From the NCBI RefSeq assembly GCF_026410255.1, contig NZ_JAPMLL010000002.1, positions 226,073 through 290,072 on the forward strand: 64,000 nt of DNA. The letters are read 5' to 3'. Numbering within the stretch: position 1 is the stretch's first letter; every line of letters begins with the position of its first letter. Position numbers and translations under genes: made by a program. Below the pieces are notes generated by a model, which saw only the letters and a list, made by a program, of their open reading frames with translations, had not been told where the DNA came from and did no database searches. The DNA is from Xanthomarina sp. F1114. Its GTDB lineage: Bacteria > Bacteroidota > Bacteroidia > Flavobacteriales > Flavobacteriaceae. This document shows, in pieces, positions 10,573 to 20,414 of this stretch.

Positions 10573-11640
10573 TTACTTAATTAAAGAATCTTTAAATTCC
10601 TTTTGTTCACTTATCCAAGCGTCGTACTCTTCTTGAGTTTCAACAATAATATTCATTTGCATATTATAATGAGATTTTCCACAAATCTTATTACAAAGTA
10701 ATAAATAATGGAACTCATAAGGATCTAGAGCTTCCTCTCCATTAGCTACCAGCTCTTTGCTTCTGTCTGCTCGAATTCTATTAATATTAGCCACTTTATC
10801 AATCATTTCTGGCGTTTGGCGCATATCTGCAGTTGTTGTTACCGGAGTAAAGCCAAACTGAGTTATCATACCAGGAACACAGTTCATTTGTGCTCTAAAA
10901 TGTGGCATATAAGCCGAGTGTAAAACGTCTTGCGAACGAATTTTAAACAATACCGGTCTTCCAACAGGTAAATGAACTTCAGACACAATAATATCGTCCT
11001 GTCCATTTGGATCAGCTTCGTCTAAACCTAAAATATTAGCCTTGTCGATGTCGATTAATCTAACATTTGCTTTTCCTAAGGTATTATCATTACCACCGTA
11101 ACGTGCTTTCCAGTTAAACTGTTGTGCATACAACTCGATAATTAACGGGTCTTCATCTTCATTTACATTCATAATAGTTGTCCATGTAAACAATCCGTAT
11201 ATAATTAAACCTGCTAATACAATTACAGGAATAATAGTCCAGATAGCTTCTAGGGTATTATTATCTGCATAGAATAGCGCTTTTTTACCTTTTTCTCCTC
11301 TGTATTTAAAGGCAAAGTAATGCAGTAAATACTGAGTAATAAATTGAACAATAAAAATAACTACCAAAGAGATAATCATTAAATTATCTATTTCTGAACC
11401 ATGTTCTGAGGCTGCATTTGATAATAAAGGTAAATCCCCCCAAAGTACGAAACATACAATGGTTAGGATATAAATGAAAGCCAAGAAGGCTAGCATAATA
11501 TATGCGTTAACTTTGTTATCCTGGTCTGTTGCTATCTGTGTATCTGATACGCCCACCTGAGCTAAATCAAATATTTTAACCATTTGCCAAATGGCAACAG
11601 CTACAAAAAGTACTATAATAATTGTTAAAAAAGCTGTCAT
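10573..11640 (-). CDS. ctaC: Cytochrome c oxidase subunit II
   Basis: This subunit carries the dinuclear CuA centre that receives electrons for subunit I. CuA ligands are visible: His in QDVLHSAYMP and the CNKICGKSHYNM motif (two Cys, His, Met) near the C-terminus. No CxxCH follows, so this is not a caa3-type fusion with cytochrome c; the monoheme ActE or the ActA heme domain is the likely donor. The 355-residue protein shows four hydrophobic helices (roughly 1-22, 46-68, 88-110 and 132-152) before the periplasmic domain, whereas classical subunit II has two; the first two are an N-terminal addition. It lies between actF and ctaD with short gaps. Confidence 0.95.
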   Translation of the reverse strand: MTAFLTIIIVLFVAVAIWQMVKIFDLAQVGVSDTQIATDQDNKVNAYIMLAFLAFIYILTIVCFVLWGDLPLLSNAASEHGSEIDNLMIISLVVIFIVQFITQYLLHYFAFKYRGEKGKKALFYADNNTLEAIWTIIPVIVLAGLIIYGLFTWTTIMNVNEDEDPLIIELYAQQFNWKARYGGNDNTLGKANVRLIDIDKANILGLDEADPNGQDDIIVSEVHLPVGRPVLFKIRSQDVLHSAYMPHFRAQMNCVPGMITQFGFTPVTTTADMRQTPEMIDKVANINRIRADRSKELVANGEEALDPYEFHYLLLCNKICGKSHYNMQMNIIVETQEEYDAWISEQKEFKDSLIK

Positions 11641-11668
11641 TGTCTTTTCTCTTCTTTAATTAAGTTTC

Positions 11669-13015
11669 TTAATAATGGAATCCTTCACTTTCCTTTAAAA
11701 ATGGATTTCTTTTTACTACTAACGGTGCTTTGGTTAAGGCCGTGAATACGATGAATAGGAATAAACCTAAAAACAACATTACTGAAGCTATTTCAGGAAT
11801 TCCAATTCCCCATTGATCTCCTACCGTAGCAGGCATAATCATAACATAAACATCTATATAATGTCCAATTAAAATTATAACTCCAGACATCATTACAAAC
11901 CATGGAATACGTTTATAATCACTATTCATTAATACTAAGAATGGGAATACAAAATTTAGCACCATCATTCCGAAGAACAATAAGTTATAATCTTCAATAC
12001 GTGTTACAAAATAAGTAACTTCTTCTGGGATATTAGCATACCAGATTAACATGAATTGAGAGAACCATAAGTATGCCCAAAATATACTAAATCCGAACAT
12101 GTATTTAGCTAAATCGTGAATATGACTATCAGTAACAACTTCTAAATAACCTCTAGACTTTAAATATAAAGCTATAAAAGCAATCACGGTAATACCACTA
12201 ACTATCATTCCTGAGAATACGTACCATCCAAATAAAGTACTAAACCAGTGTGGGTCCACACTCATAATCCAGTCCCAAGACATTATTGATTCCGTATAAA
12301 TAAAGAACACTAAGAATGCTGCAGAAATACGGAAGGTTTTTTTAAAGTTACTATCGTCTGATGCAGTATCTTGAGCAATTGTAAATTTACGTGCAAAATA
12401 TCTATATAAGCTCCATCCTGCAATAAAGATAACTCCTCTTACAGCAAACCACCCAATATTTAACCAACTGGCTTTTGCTTGAATTAATTTATCGTTTGCT
12501 ACTACATCCGGATCCATCCAAACAAAAATATTGTAATGTCCAATTAATCCAGAAGCTAAAGCAATTGCTAAAACAATAACTCCGCCAGGTAATACATAGG
12601 CAGTAATTCCTTCCATTACTCTAAACAGTACTGGAGACCATCCGGCTTGAGATGCAAATTGAATAGCATAAAAAGACAGCACTCCAAGAGCAATCATAAA
12701 AAAGAAAAAGGCTGCTACATATAATGCAGACCAAGGTCTATTTGCTATTTGATGCTGTACATGTTCTACGTGCTTTGTATGTTCATCAACTTGGGTTGTA
12801 GCATCTTGTGCATTTGTTTCATGACCACTGTTTGAATGCTCTGAGACCTCTGCTACTGCATGACCTCCCCCATGATGAGAAGCATCCTCTGAAAGCATGG
12901 TTTCAACTTCTTCAAAAGATTTATGAGATGTCATAAAACCATATCCTACCCCTAATAGACCTAAAATCATTAAGGCAATAGAAAATGTCTTTAATTTATT
13001 TGAGATTGTGTACAT
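11669..13015 (-). CDS. actF: Alternative complex III subunit ActF (NrfD-like)
   Basis: ActF is one of the two polytopic quinol-side membrane subunits of alternative complex III, related to NrfD/PsrC and to ActC. The 448-residue protein has about ten hydrophobic helices. Distinctive here is a His-, Glu- and Thr-rich segment at about residues 46-90 (HHGGGHAVAEVSEHS and on to HVEHVQHQ) between the first helix and the rest. This insert is hydrophilic and could lie in the periplasm near the copper-containing oxidase, but a role is unproven. The gene sits between actE and ctaC with gaps of about 25 bp, as expected for the flavobacterial ACIII-aa3 supercomplex operon. Confidence 0.93.
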   Translation of the reverse strand: MYTISNKLKTFSIALMILGLLGVGYGFMTSHKSFEEVETMLSEDASHHGGGHAVAEVSEHSNSGHETNAQDATTQVDEHTKHVEHVQHQIANRPWSALYVAAFFFFMIALGVLSFYAIQFASQAGWSPVLFRVMEGITAYVLPGGVIVLAIALASGLIGHYNIFVWMDPDVVANDKLIQAKASWLNIGWFAVRGVIFIAGWSLYRYFARKFTIAQDTASDDSNFKKTFRISAAFLVFFIYTESIMSWDWIMSVDPHWFSTLFGWYVFSGMIVSGITVIAFIALYLKSRGYLEVVTDSHIHDLAKYMFGFSIFWAYLWFSQFMLIWYANIPEEVTYFVTRIEDYNLLFFGMMVLNFVFPFLVLMNSDYKRIPWFVMMSGVIILIGHYIDVYVMIMPATVGDQWGIGIPEIASVMLFLGLFLFIVFTALTKAPLVVKRNPFLKESEGFHY

Positions 13016-13039
13016 ATCTATATCGAATCTTTATCTTTC

Positions 13040-13597
13040 TTAATTTTCTAATTTAGCTTTTAAATCTAATACATAAGCAACTACCTGCCAACGCTCTTCT
13101 TCATTAAGTTGATTAGCATACGACCCCATCGTATTTTTACCGTAATAAATAACGTGGTAAATACTTCCTGCTGTAATAGCTCTTCCTATATCGTCGTAAC
13201 TTGGAATACCAAGAATTTTTTCTCTTTTTACTAAGTTTCCTTGTCCATCACCTTTAGTACCATGGCAAATTCCACAGTAAATATCGTATAAAGCCTTGGC
13301 ACGAACTAAATCTACCTGAGTAGAATCTAAAGGACTCTTTAAGTCTGTTTTAGCTAAATTATAATCTGGAATGGTATTCTCGTAATCAAAAGGTATATGT
13401 CCTCTTGGCACTGTTCCATCAACAGGTAATTGGGCTTCAACCCCAGTCTTAAAAGCAGCTGATTCTGAATACGTTTCATAACTTACAGGCACATACATAT
13501 CTGGCATGAACTGATAGTTAGGTTTTGACTTGTTTTGACAAGACACAAACGCTGCGAATACTAATGCGATAACCGTTATTTTTACTAAGCTCTTCAT
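13040..13597 (-). CDS. actE: Alternative complex III monoheme cytochrome ActE
   Basis: This 185-residue lipoprotein cytochrome c passes electrons from the ActA hemes towards the oxidase. It has a lipoprotein signal peptide ending FVSC (Cys20), one heme site CGICH in CGICHGTKGDGQGN, and a downstream methionine in NTMGSYANQL as probable sixth ligand. The C-terminal helix (ERWQVVAYVLDLK) is typical of class I cytochromes c. In the ACIII structure from Flavobacterium johnsoniae the lipidated ActE sits on the periplasmic face; that role is taken from the family. It lies 25 bp before actF and 9 bp after actD. Confidence 0.95.
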   Translation of the reverse strand: MKSLVKITVIALVFAAFVSCQNKSKPNYQFMPDMYVPVSYETYSESAAFKTGVEAQLPVDGTVPRGHIPFDYENTIPDYNLAKTDLKSPLDSTQVDLVRAKALYDIYCGICHGTKGDGQGNLVKREKILGIPSYDDIGRAITAGSIYHVIYYGKNTMGSYANQLNEEERWQVVAYVLDLKAKLEN

Positions 13598-13606
13598 ATT
13601 ACTATA

Positions 13607-14143
13607 TTAATGTGCTTCTTCTTTTTCTATTAATTTAATTTCAACTGCTCCTGTTTCCTTAAGTAAGTTTTCAAGATCTAGAACATTTCCATGAATAGGA
13701 ATTTCCATTAAAAAATGATCGTCTGTAGTTCTTACATCTGGATTTTCAGCCTTTTTAAATGGCCATAATTTACTTCTTAAATAGAAAGTAATAACCATTA
13801 AGTGAGCCGAGAAAAACACCGTTAACTCAAACATAATAGGAACAAATGCAGGCATGTTTTCCATATAACTAAAGCTTGGTTTACCCCCAATATTTTGAGG
13901 CCAATCTTGTATCATGATATAATCCATCATAACAATAGATACAATCAAACCTACGGCACCATATAAAAATGCTGTAATTGCAAGTCTTGTTGGAGCTAAT
14001 CCCATTGCCTTATCTAGTCCGTGAACAGGAAAAGGTGTATATATCTCTTCGATGTGATATTTTTCTGCCTTTACTTTCTTAACGGCATTCATTAAAACAT
14101 CATCATCTGTATAAATAGCGTGAATTACTTTTGAAGTTTCCAT
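13607..14143 (-). CDS. actD: Alternative complex III subunit ActD (DUF3341)
   Basis: ActD is a small membrane subunit of alternative complex III with a cytoplasmic alpha/beta domain and two membrane helices. The start is best placed at the ATG at 14143 (METSKVIHAIYTDDD), because a longer reading from 14200 would overlap actC by 50 bases and adds a non-conserved leader. The resulting 178-residue protein shows the PFPVHGLDKAMGL segment typical of DUF3341 and helices near 60-80 and 95-118. It starts 4 bp after the actC stop, indicating translational coupling. Confidence 0.92.
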   Translation of the reverse strand: METSKVIHAIYTDDDVLMNAVKKVKAEKYHIEEIYTPFPVHGLDKAMGLAPTRLAITAFLYGAVGLIVSIVMMDYIMIQDWPQNIGGKPSFSYMENMPAFVPIMFELTVFFSAHLMVITFYLRSKLWPFKKAENPDVRTTDDHFLMEIPIHGNVLDLENLLKETGAVEIKLIEKEEAH

Positions 14144-14147
14144 ATTG

Positions 14148-15605
14148 CTACTCGTCGTTTTTAGTTTTATTAACTTGACTTCCAGAAGTTCTTTCATCAA
14201 CTCCAGTACCTACTAAACTCTGTCCAGAATCTCTTAAGGCTTTATACTTATCTCCAGAAGATTTTAAAATAGTCTTTACTTCTGCTTGTGCAATTACTGG
14301 AAAGGTTCTGGCGTATAATAAGAATAATACGAAGAAAAATCCAATAGTTCCAATAAAGATTCCAATATCTACGAATGTTGGTGAGAACATAGTCCAAGAA
14401 GATGGTAAGTAATCTCTATGTAACGACGTTACAATAATTACAAAACGCTCAAACCACATTCCTATATTTACCACAATAGAAATAATAAAAGAGAACATGA
14501 TACTTGTTCTTAATTTTTTAAACCACATAAATTGTGGAGAGAACACATTACATGTCATCATTAACCAATATGCCCACCAATAAGGTCCTGTTGCTCTGTT
14601 TAAGAAAGCATACTGCTCGTATTCAACTCCAGAATACCATGCTATAAATAACTCCGTTATATAAGCCACACCAACTATAGAACCTGTAATCATAATTACA
14701 ATATTCATTAATTCGATGTGTTGAACTGTTATATAGTCTTCTAAATTAGCCACCTTCCTCATAATAATAAGAAGTGTGTTTACCATGGCAAAACCTGAGA
14801 AAACTGCTCCTGCCACAAAGTATGGAGGAAAAATGGTTGTATGCCATCCAGGTACTATTGAGGTTGCGAAGTCAAAAGATACAATAGTATGTACAGACAG
14901 TACTAATGGTGTTGCTAAACCTGCAAGCACTAAAGACACTTCTTCAAAACGTTGCCAATCTTTTGCTCGTCCGGACCATCCAAAACTTATTAAAGAATAT
15001 ATTTTCTTTTGGAAAGGTTTAACCGCTCTATCTCTTAACATAGCAAAATCCGGTAATAAGCCTGTCCACCAGAAAACTAATGATACAGATAAATATGTAG
15101 AAATTGCGAATACATCCCAAAGTAGTGGGGAGTTAAAGTTAACCCATAAAGAACCAAATTGGTTTGGTATAGGTAATACCCAATATCCTAACCATGGACG
15201 GCCCATGTGAATAAGTGGGAACAATCCCGCTTGAACAACAGCAAAAATTGTCATTGCCTCTGCAGAACGGTTAATTGCCATCCTCCATTTTTGACGGAAG
15301 AGTAAAAGTACTGCAGAAATTAAAGTACCTGCGTGACCAATACCAACCCACCAAACGAAGTTAGTAATATCCCAAGCCCAACCAATAGTCTTGTTCAGAC
15401 CCCAGGTTCCAATTCCTGTTGCTATTGTGTAAATAATACATCCTATTCCCCAGAGAAACGCTACTAGCGAGATAGAAAAAACTATCCACCAAGATTTGTT
15501 TGCTTTACCTTCTACTGGTCGTGCTACATCCACTGTTACGTCGTGGTATGATTTTTCGCCTGTAACTAAAGGTCTTCTAATAGGTGCTTCGTAATGAGAC
15601 GCCAT
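14148..15605 (-). CDS. actC: Alternative complex III subunit ActC (quinol-binding, NrfD-like)
   Basis: ActC is the large polytopic subunit thought to hold the menaquinol oxidation site and a proton pathway in alternative complex III. The 485-residue protein begins MASHYEAPIRRPLV, has about ten membrane helices, and shows the NrfD-family segments WWVGIGHAGTLISAVLLLF and NRSAEAMTIFAVVQAGLFP with the conserved His and acidic residues. The C-terminal tail after about residue 450 is soluble and basic. It follows actB by 34 bp and is followed by actD after 4 bp. The assignment rests on family pattern and operon position. Confidence 0.95.
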   Translation of the reverse strand: MASHYEAPIRRPLVTGEKSYHDVTVDVARPVEGKANKSWWIVFSISLVAFLWGIGCIIYTIATGIGTWGLNKTIGWAWDITNFVWWVGIGHAGTLISAVLLLFRQKWRMAINRSAEAMTIFAVVQAGLFPLIHMGRPWLGYWVLPIPNQFGSLWVNFNSPLLWDVFAISTYLSVSLVFWWTGLLPDFAMLRDRAVKPFQKKIYSLISFGWSGRAKDWQRFEEVSLVLAGLATPLVLSVHTIVSFDFATSIVPGWHTTIFPPYFVAGAVFSGFAMVNTLLIIMRKVANLEDYITVQHIELMNIVIMITGSIVGVAYITELFIAWYSGVEYEQYAFLNRATGPYWWAYWLMMTCNVFSPQFMWFKKLRTSIMFSFIISIVVNIGMWFERFVIIVTSLHRDYLPSSWTMFSPTFVDIGIFIGTIGFFFVLFLLYARTFPVIAQAEVKTILKSSGDKYKALRDSGQSLVGTGVDERTSGSQVNKTKNDE

Positions 15606-15639
15606 AATCCTTCTATAATTATTTTCTTAATTCGTTTTA

Positions 15640-18600
15640 TTATGCTTCGGTTGTATTTCTCACTTTAGTATGATACTGAACATTTGGTTTAGTACCAATA
15701 TACTCTAACAAGTGATACATACGGTTATCTTCTAAAAGTTTTGCAACTTTACTTTCTTTATCGTTGATATCTCCAAATACCATGGCTCCATTACTACAAG
15801 CTGAAGAACACGCTGTTTGGAATTCCCCATCTTTAATAACACGCCCATCACGCTTAGCATCAAGAATTGTTTTTTGTGTTTTTTGAATACACAACGAACA
15901 TTTTTCCATAACTCCACGAGAACGAACTACCACGTCTGGATTTAATACCATACGTCCTAAATCATCATTCATATGATAATCGAATTCAACATTCTCGTTA
16001 TAACGGAACCAGTTAAATCGACGTACTTTATAAGGACAGTTATTAGCACAGTAACGGGTACCAACACAACGGTTATAAGCCATATGGTTTTGACCTTGAC
16101 GTCCATGAGACGTTGCTGCCACAGGACAAACAGTTTCACAAGGAGCGTGATTACAATGCTGACACATTACTGGTTGGAAAGCTACTTGTGGGTTTTCTGA
16201 AGCATGCTCCAATTTACCAAACTCGCTTAAAGAACTTCCTAATCCTGAAATATTATTTTTCTTTTCGTTATCACCTTCAAAAGACTCTTCAGAAGAATAG
16301 TATCTGTCTATACGCAACCAGTGCATATCACGACTTTTACGCATTTCTTCTTTTCCTACTACAGGCACATTATTTTCTGCATGACAAGCTATAACACAAG
16401 CTCCACAACCTGTACATGCGTTTAGGTCGATAGATAAGTTGAAGTGATGTCCAATACTACGGTCAAATTCATCCCATAAATCGACTTCTGAAACCTCAGT
16501 TTCAACGTGATTTAATGAAACAACCGTTGGAGGGTTCCATTCTTTCTTATCTTTGGTATTAAAGATTTCTAAAGATGTTTCTTTAATAATATCTCCACGG
16601 CCCATTAAAGTGTTGTGCAATTGTACACAAGCAAATTCGTGCATTCCAGACGCAGCTGTTACACTTACATTCTGAACATTATTAAAGTCCTGGTATAGTG
16701 GATATGCATTAACACCAGTCTTCATTTCATTTTTTAACCCAGCTGTTCTACCATAACCAAATGATAGTCCTACAGAACCTTTAGCTTGTCCTGGCTGAAT
16801 AATTACCGGTACTTTTTCAAGGGTTATACCGTTAGCAGTAATATCTACATAGCTTCCATTTAAACCTCCATCTGCCATATGCTCGCTTTTCAATCCAAGC
16901 GTGTCAGCATCAGCTTTTGAAACCGTTAAATAGTTATCCCAAGTGGTTCTTGTAATTGGATCTGGGAACTCTTGTAACCATGGGTTATTAGCTTGTTGAC
17001 CATCTCCCATTCCAATTTTAGGATATAAGGACAACTCAAAACCTTCAGAAGAACTAGCAGAAGCTAAGCTTCTAGCAGCAGATGCTCCATCTATCTTAGA
17101 CATAGTGGTAGCCCCAACAGTAGTAGTTGTTTCTTCCTCCTCCTTTTTTAAGCCAATGCCTTTTGCTACATCATCTATAACGCCACCTACAAAAGTTTTG
17201 TCTTCTTTAGCTTCAGCTTCTTCAGAGTTTTCTGCTGTTGCAACAGAACCATTAGAAACAAAAACACCATCGTGTAAAGCCTGACTAAATGAACTTCCAT
17301 CTAAAATGCTTTCGTTCCAAGTTTGCTTAATATAGTCGTGGTAAGTTACATCGCTTCCCATCCAATGCAATAAAGCATCTTGGAACTGCATAGTATCAAA
17401 CAACGGACGAATGGTTGGTTGCATTAATGCAAAATGACCTTTCTTTAATTCAACGTCTCCCCAAGATTCTAAATAATGAGGTGCTGCTGCGATATATTGT
17501 GCTGATGTAGATGTTTCGTCTGCTTTCATAGAAAAACAAACCGATAAATCTGTAGCTTCTAATCCTTCAGCAAAATCTGCTGGATTAGGTAAGGTATAAA
17601 GTGGATTTACTCCACTCATAATAATAGCTCCTACTTTTCCTGCCTTCATATCGGCAATTAAAGTACGAACTGCTTTATCGTTTCCTTGTCTCGTTTTTAT
17701 TGGAGCAGAAGCATCATAAGCTTTAGAGTTTAAATATTCGTTAATCTCTAAAACTAAAGTTTGAGCGTTTACATCTTGAATTCCGGTAACAACAACAGCG
17801 TCGCTTCCAGCTTTCTTAATTTCAGAGGCCGCTTTATTAACGGCATCTAAAATATGTTCTGGTAAATCTACAGAAACAGAACCTCCAACAATCGCAGAAT
17901 AAAGTTTAGCTAAGGCTAACTTTTGTTGCGTAGGTGTTAAAGGTACGCGCTTATCTGCGTTTGCACCAGATAAAGACATATTAGATTCAAATTGAATATG
18001 GCGCGACATTTTTCCATTGGTAGGAACACGTCCCGAAGCATATCCTGCATCAAAACCACCACCTTGCCAATCAGACAGGAAGTCGGCTCCAACTGAAACT
18101 ATGGTCTTCGCTTTTGAAAAATCATAACTAGCTAAACCACGTTCGTTATATTTTGCTTGAAACGCATCTAATGCAGTTGACTCTGAAATAGCGTCGTATT
18201 GTACGTGATTTACGTTTCCGAATTTTTGTTTGAATTCTCCAATTAATTTGGAAGTAGAAGGACTTGCAAAAGTTTGAGTTAATAATACAATTTGCTTTCC
18301 AGTACCACTAATTGAAGTTAATTGATTGCTAACTTCAGAGTTTAGGTCTTCCCATGAAACATAGGTATCTCCTTTTACTGGACCTTGCATTCTTAAGCTA
18401 TCATACAGACTTAAAACCGAAGCATGAACTCTAGCATTAGCACCACCATTAGTGGCTGCCATAGTATTATTTTCAATTTTAATTGGACGACCTTCTCGAG
18501 TTTTTACCAATACGCTCGTAAAATCATATCCATCTGCTATTGTAGTTGCATAGTAGTTAGCTACCCCAGGAATAATTACATCCGGTTGCACCACATAAGG

Positions 18601-18837
18601 AATGGATTTAATTACTGGTCCCTCACAAGCTGCTAATGACGCAGCAGCTGTACTAAAACCAACATATTTTAAGAAATCACGACGTGTTGTTGAAGAACTT
18701 TCTAAAGAATCTTTATCACCTAAAAATTCATCGGTAGGAATTTCTTCAACAAACTCTTTTTGTTGTAGCGCCTCAACAATAGAGCTATTTTCGTTTAGCT
18801 CTTCAACACTTTTCCAGTATTTCTTGTTTGATGACAT
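15640..18837 (-). CDS. actB: Alternative complex III iron-sulfur subunit ActB
   Basis: ActB is a fusion of a molybdopterin-oxidoreductase-like domain that has lost its cofactor and a four-cluster ferredoxin domain; it passes electrons between the quinol side and the hemes. The 1065-residue protein has a TAT-like N-terminus (TRRDFLKYVGFS, then a run of small residues to ACEG, residues about 51-70), the large pseudo-Moco domain to about residue 780, then four cysteine groups: CTGCGACVIACH, CQHCNHAPCETVCP, CVGTRYCANNCP and CSLC with a later CSSACS. The RR motif fits export of a folded protein. An Ala/Glu-rich linker near 560-620 is low complexity. It lies 58 bp after actA. Confidence 0.95.
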   Translation of the reverse strand: MSSNKKYWKSVEELNENSSIVEALQQKEFVEEIPTDEFLGDKDSLESSSTTRRDFLKYVGFSTAAASLAACEGPVIKSIPYVVQPDVIIPGVANYYATTIADGYDFTSVLVKTREGRPIKIENNTMAATNGGANARVHASVLSLYDSLRMQGPVKGDTYVSWEDLNSEVSNQLTSISGTGKQIVLLTQTFASPSTSKLIGEFKQKFGNVNHVQYDAISESTALDAFQAKYNERGLASYDFSKAKTIVSVGADFLSDWQGGGFDAGYASGRVPTNGKMSRHIQFESNMSLSGANADKRVPLTPTQQKLALAKLYSAIVGGSVSVDLPEHILDAVNKAASEIKKAGSDAVVVTGIQDVNAQTLVLEINEYLNSKAYDASAPIKTRQGNDKAVRTLIADMKAGKVGAIIMSGVNPLYTLPNPADFAEGLEATDLSVCFSMKADETSTSAQYIAAAPHYLESWGDVELKKGHFALMQPTIRPLFDTMQFQDALLHWMGSDVTYHDYIKQTWNESILDGSSFSQALHDGVFVSNGSVATAENSEEAEAKEDKTFVGGVIDDVAKGIGLKKEEEETTTTVGATTMSKIDGASAARSLASASSSEGFELSLYPKIGMGDGQQANNPWLQEFPDPITRTTWDNYLTVSKADADTLGLKSEHMADGGLNGSYVDITANGITLEKVPVIIQPGQAKGSVGLSFGYGRTAGLKNEMKTGVNAYPLYQDFNNVQNVSVTAASGMHEFACVQLHNTLMGRGDIIKETSLEIFNTKDKKEWNPPTVVSLNHVETEVSEVDLWDEFDRSIGHHFNLSIDLNACTGCGACVIACHAENNVPVVGKEEMRKSRDMHWLRIDRYYSSEESFEGDNEKKNNISGLGSSLSEFGKLEHASENPQVAFQPVMCQHCNHAPCETVCPVAATSHGRQGQNHMAYNRCVGTRYCANNCPYKVRRFNWFRYNENVEFDYHMNDDLGRMVLNPDVVVRSRGVMEKCSLCIQKTQKTILDAKRDGRVIKDGEFQTACSSACSNGAMVFGDINDKESKVAKLLEDNRMYHLLEYIGTKPNVQYHTKVRNTTEA

Positions 18838-18895
18838 ATTATATAATGAATTACTTCTTATTAATTTTAATTATTTTATTTCTCTTTAAGAGAAC

Positions 18896-20191
18896 TTAGT
18901 AATGACATTTACCACATTCTAAACCACCCATTTGAGCTACAGTAAGTTTTTCTACTCCATATTTCTTGGATAGTTCCTCATGTATTTTAGTATAGTATGC
19001 GTTGTCTTCAACTTTTACATTCGTGTCTCTATGACAATCAATACACCATCCCATAGTTAAAGGAGAGTACTGAGACATAATTTCCATAGTTTCTACTGGA
19101 CCATGACAAGTTTGACACTCTAAACCACCAACTGTAACGTGTTGCGAGTGATTAAAGTAAGCGAAGTCTGGTAAATTGTGAATTCTAACCCATTTTACTG
19201 GTTGCGAATCGCCTGTATAAGATTGATCCTCATCGCTCCATCCGGCTGCCGCGTATAACTTTGCAATCTCACCATCGTAAAACTCTTTACTGTACTCATC
19301 TGTTGCAGTAGTTTCTGCTACTTCATAAATAGATTTATGACAGTTCATACAAACATTTAAAGATGGAATACCAGAGGTTTTACTTACCCTTGCTGAAGAG
19401 TGACAGAACTTACAATCTATCCCGTTATCTCCTGCGTGAATTTTATGTGAAAAGTGAATTGGTTGCACTGGTTGATATCCTTGATCAACACCTACCTGCA
19501 TCATATAACCATAAACGAAATACCCACTAGTTAATAGCAAGAAAATAACAGCTACTAAGACTAAGAATTGATTTTGAACAAAGGCTCTCCAGATTGGTGT
19601 ACGTTGTGTTTCTGTTACATCCACACCTTTAGCTTCTGCAAAACGGGTTAATGTACGCCTTACTAACAATAAAGCCATTGCTAATAATGCAAACAATAGT
19701 GCCAATGCACCTAAAATAACTTTGTTGGATATTCCAGAACCGGATGTAGTTGCTGCTCCGTCAGCCGCTCCTCCAGCTGCAGGCACTGCTGCCACTGTTT
19801 TTTCTTGGGCTGTATAAGCTAAGATATCATTAATATCATCATCTGACAATTGTGGAAAAGGAGTCATTGCTGCTCCTCCATATTCATCAAAAATCTTTTT
19901 AGCGTATGCATCTCCAGATTTAACAACAGCAGAACTGTTACGAATCCAAGCTGCAAGCCATTCTCTATCTAACCCTTCTTCGTCCTCTAGGATTTGCTCG
20001 ATATTACGCAAAGCTGGACCTGTCATCTTTTTATCTAAAGCATGACAAGCAGCACAATTGGTATTGAATAAGGATTTTCCTTTATCCGGATCGCCGTCTT
20101 GAGCGAAAATCGAGGTTGAAAGTGTTAGAATAAAAATTAAACTTAATGTAAGTACATTTCTACTTAACTTACGGTCACTCACCTGTTTCAT
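18896..20191 (-). CDS. actA: Alternative complex III multiheme cytochrome ActA with extra N-terminal heme domain
   Basis: This protein is the heme wire of alternative complex III. I place the start at the ATG at 20191 (MKQVSDRKLSRNVL); a GTG 45 bases upstream is less likely. After a signal peptide (to SIFAQ) there is a class I cytochrome c domain with CAACHALDKKMTGP, then two membrane helices (VILGALALLFALLAMALLL and FLVLVAVIFLLLTSGYF), then a pentaheme domain with CKFCH, CMNCH, CQTCH, CIDCH and CGKCHY. That gives six CxxCH motifs rather than the five of the pentaheme core. The first gene of the operon is divergent from the SPOR gene at 20415. Confidence 0.93.
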   Translation of the reverse strand: MKQVSDRKLSRNVLTLSLIFILTLSTSIFAQDGDPDKGKSLFNTNCAACHALDKKMTGPALRNIEQILEDEEGLDREWLAAWIRNSSAVVKSGDAYAKKIFDEYGGAAMTPFPQLSDDDINDILAYTAQEKTVAAVPAAGGAADGAATTSGSGISNKVILGALALLFALLAMALLLVRRTLTRFAEAKGVDVTETQRTPIWRAFVQNQFLVLVAVIFLLLTSGYFVYGYMMQVGVDQGYQPVQPIHFSHKIHAGDNGIDCKFCHSSARVSKTSGIPSLNVCMNCHKSIYEVAETTATDEYSKEFYDGEIAKLYAAAGWSDEDQSYTGDSQPVKWVRIHNLPDFAYFNHSQHVTVGGLECQTCHGPVETMEIMSQYSPLTMGWCIDCHRDTNVKVEDNAYYTKIHEELSKKYGVEKLTVAQMGGLECGKCHY

Positions 20192-20414
20192 ATTAATGGT
20201 TGAATTAACTTCTTTAGTTTGGTACGATTTTTTCACTTATGTAAACAAGAATTACAGTTATATACAATTGTAAAACCACTCGCAAAAGTAATATTAAAAG
20301 TCCATTTTAGAAATGTTAGCGAAGTGTTAATTGGTAATTTAGAGGTATTCTAAATAATAAATCACTATAAAAATTAGTTTATAACGCATACATTTGCATT
20401 AAACAACCTTGAAA

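Noticed and set aside
14144..14200. N-terminal extension of actD
   Set aside because: It overlaps the end of actC and adds residues not typical for DUF3341; the ATG at 14143 follows the actC stop by 4 bp.
14776..15210. 144-codon frame antisense to actC
   Set aside because: It is a shadow of a membrane-protein gene with strong family conservation; no own signal or family pattern.
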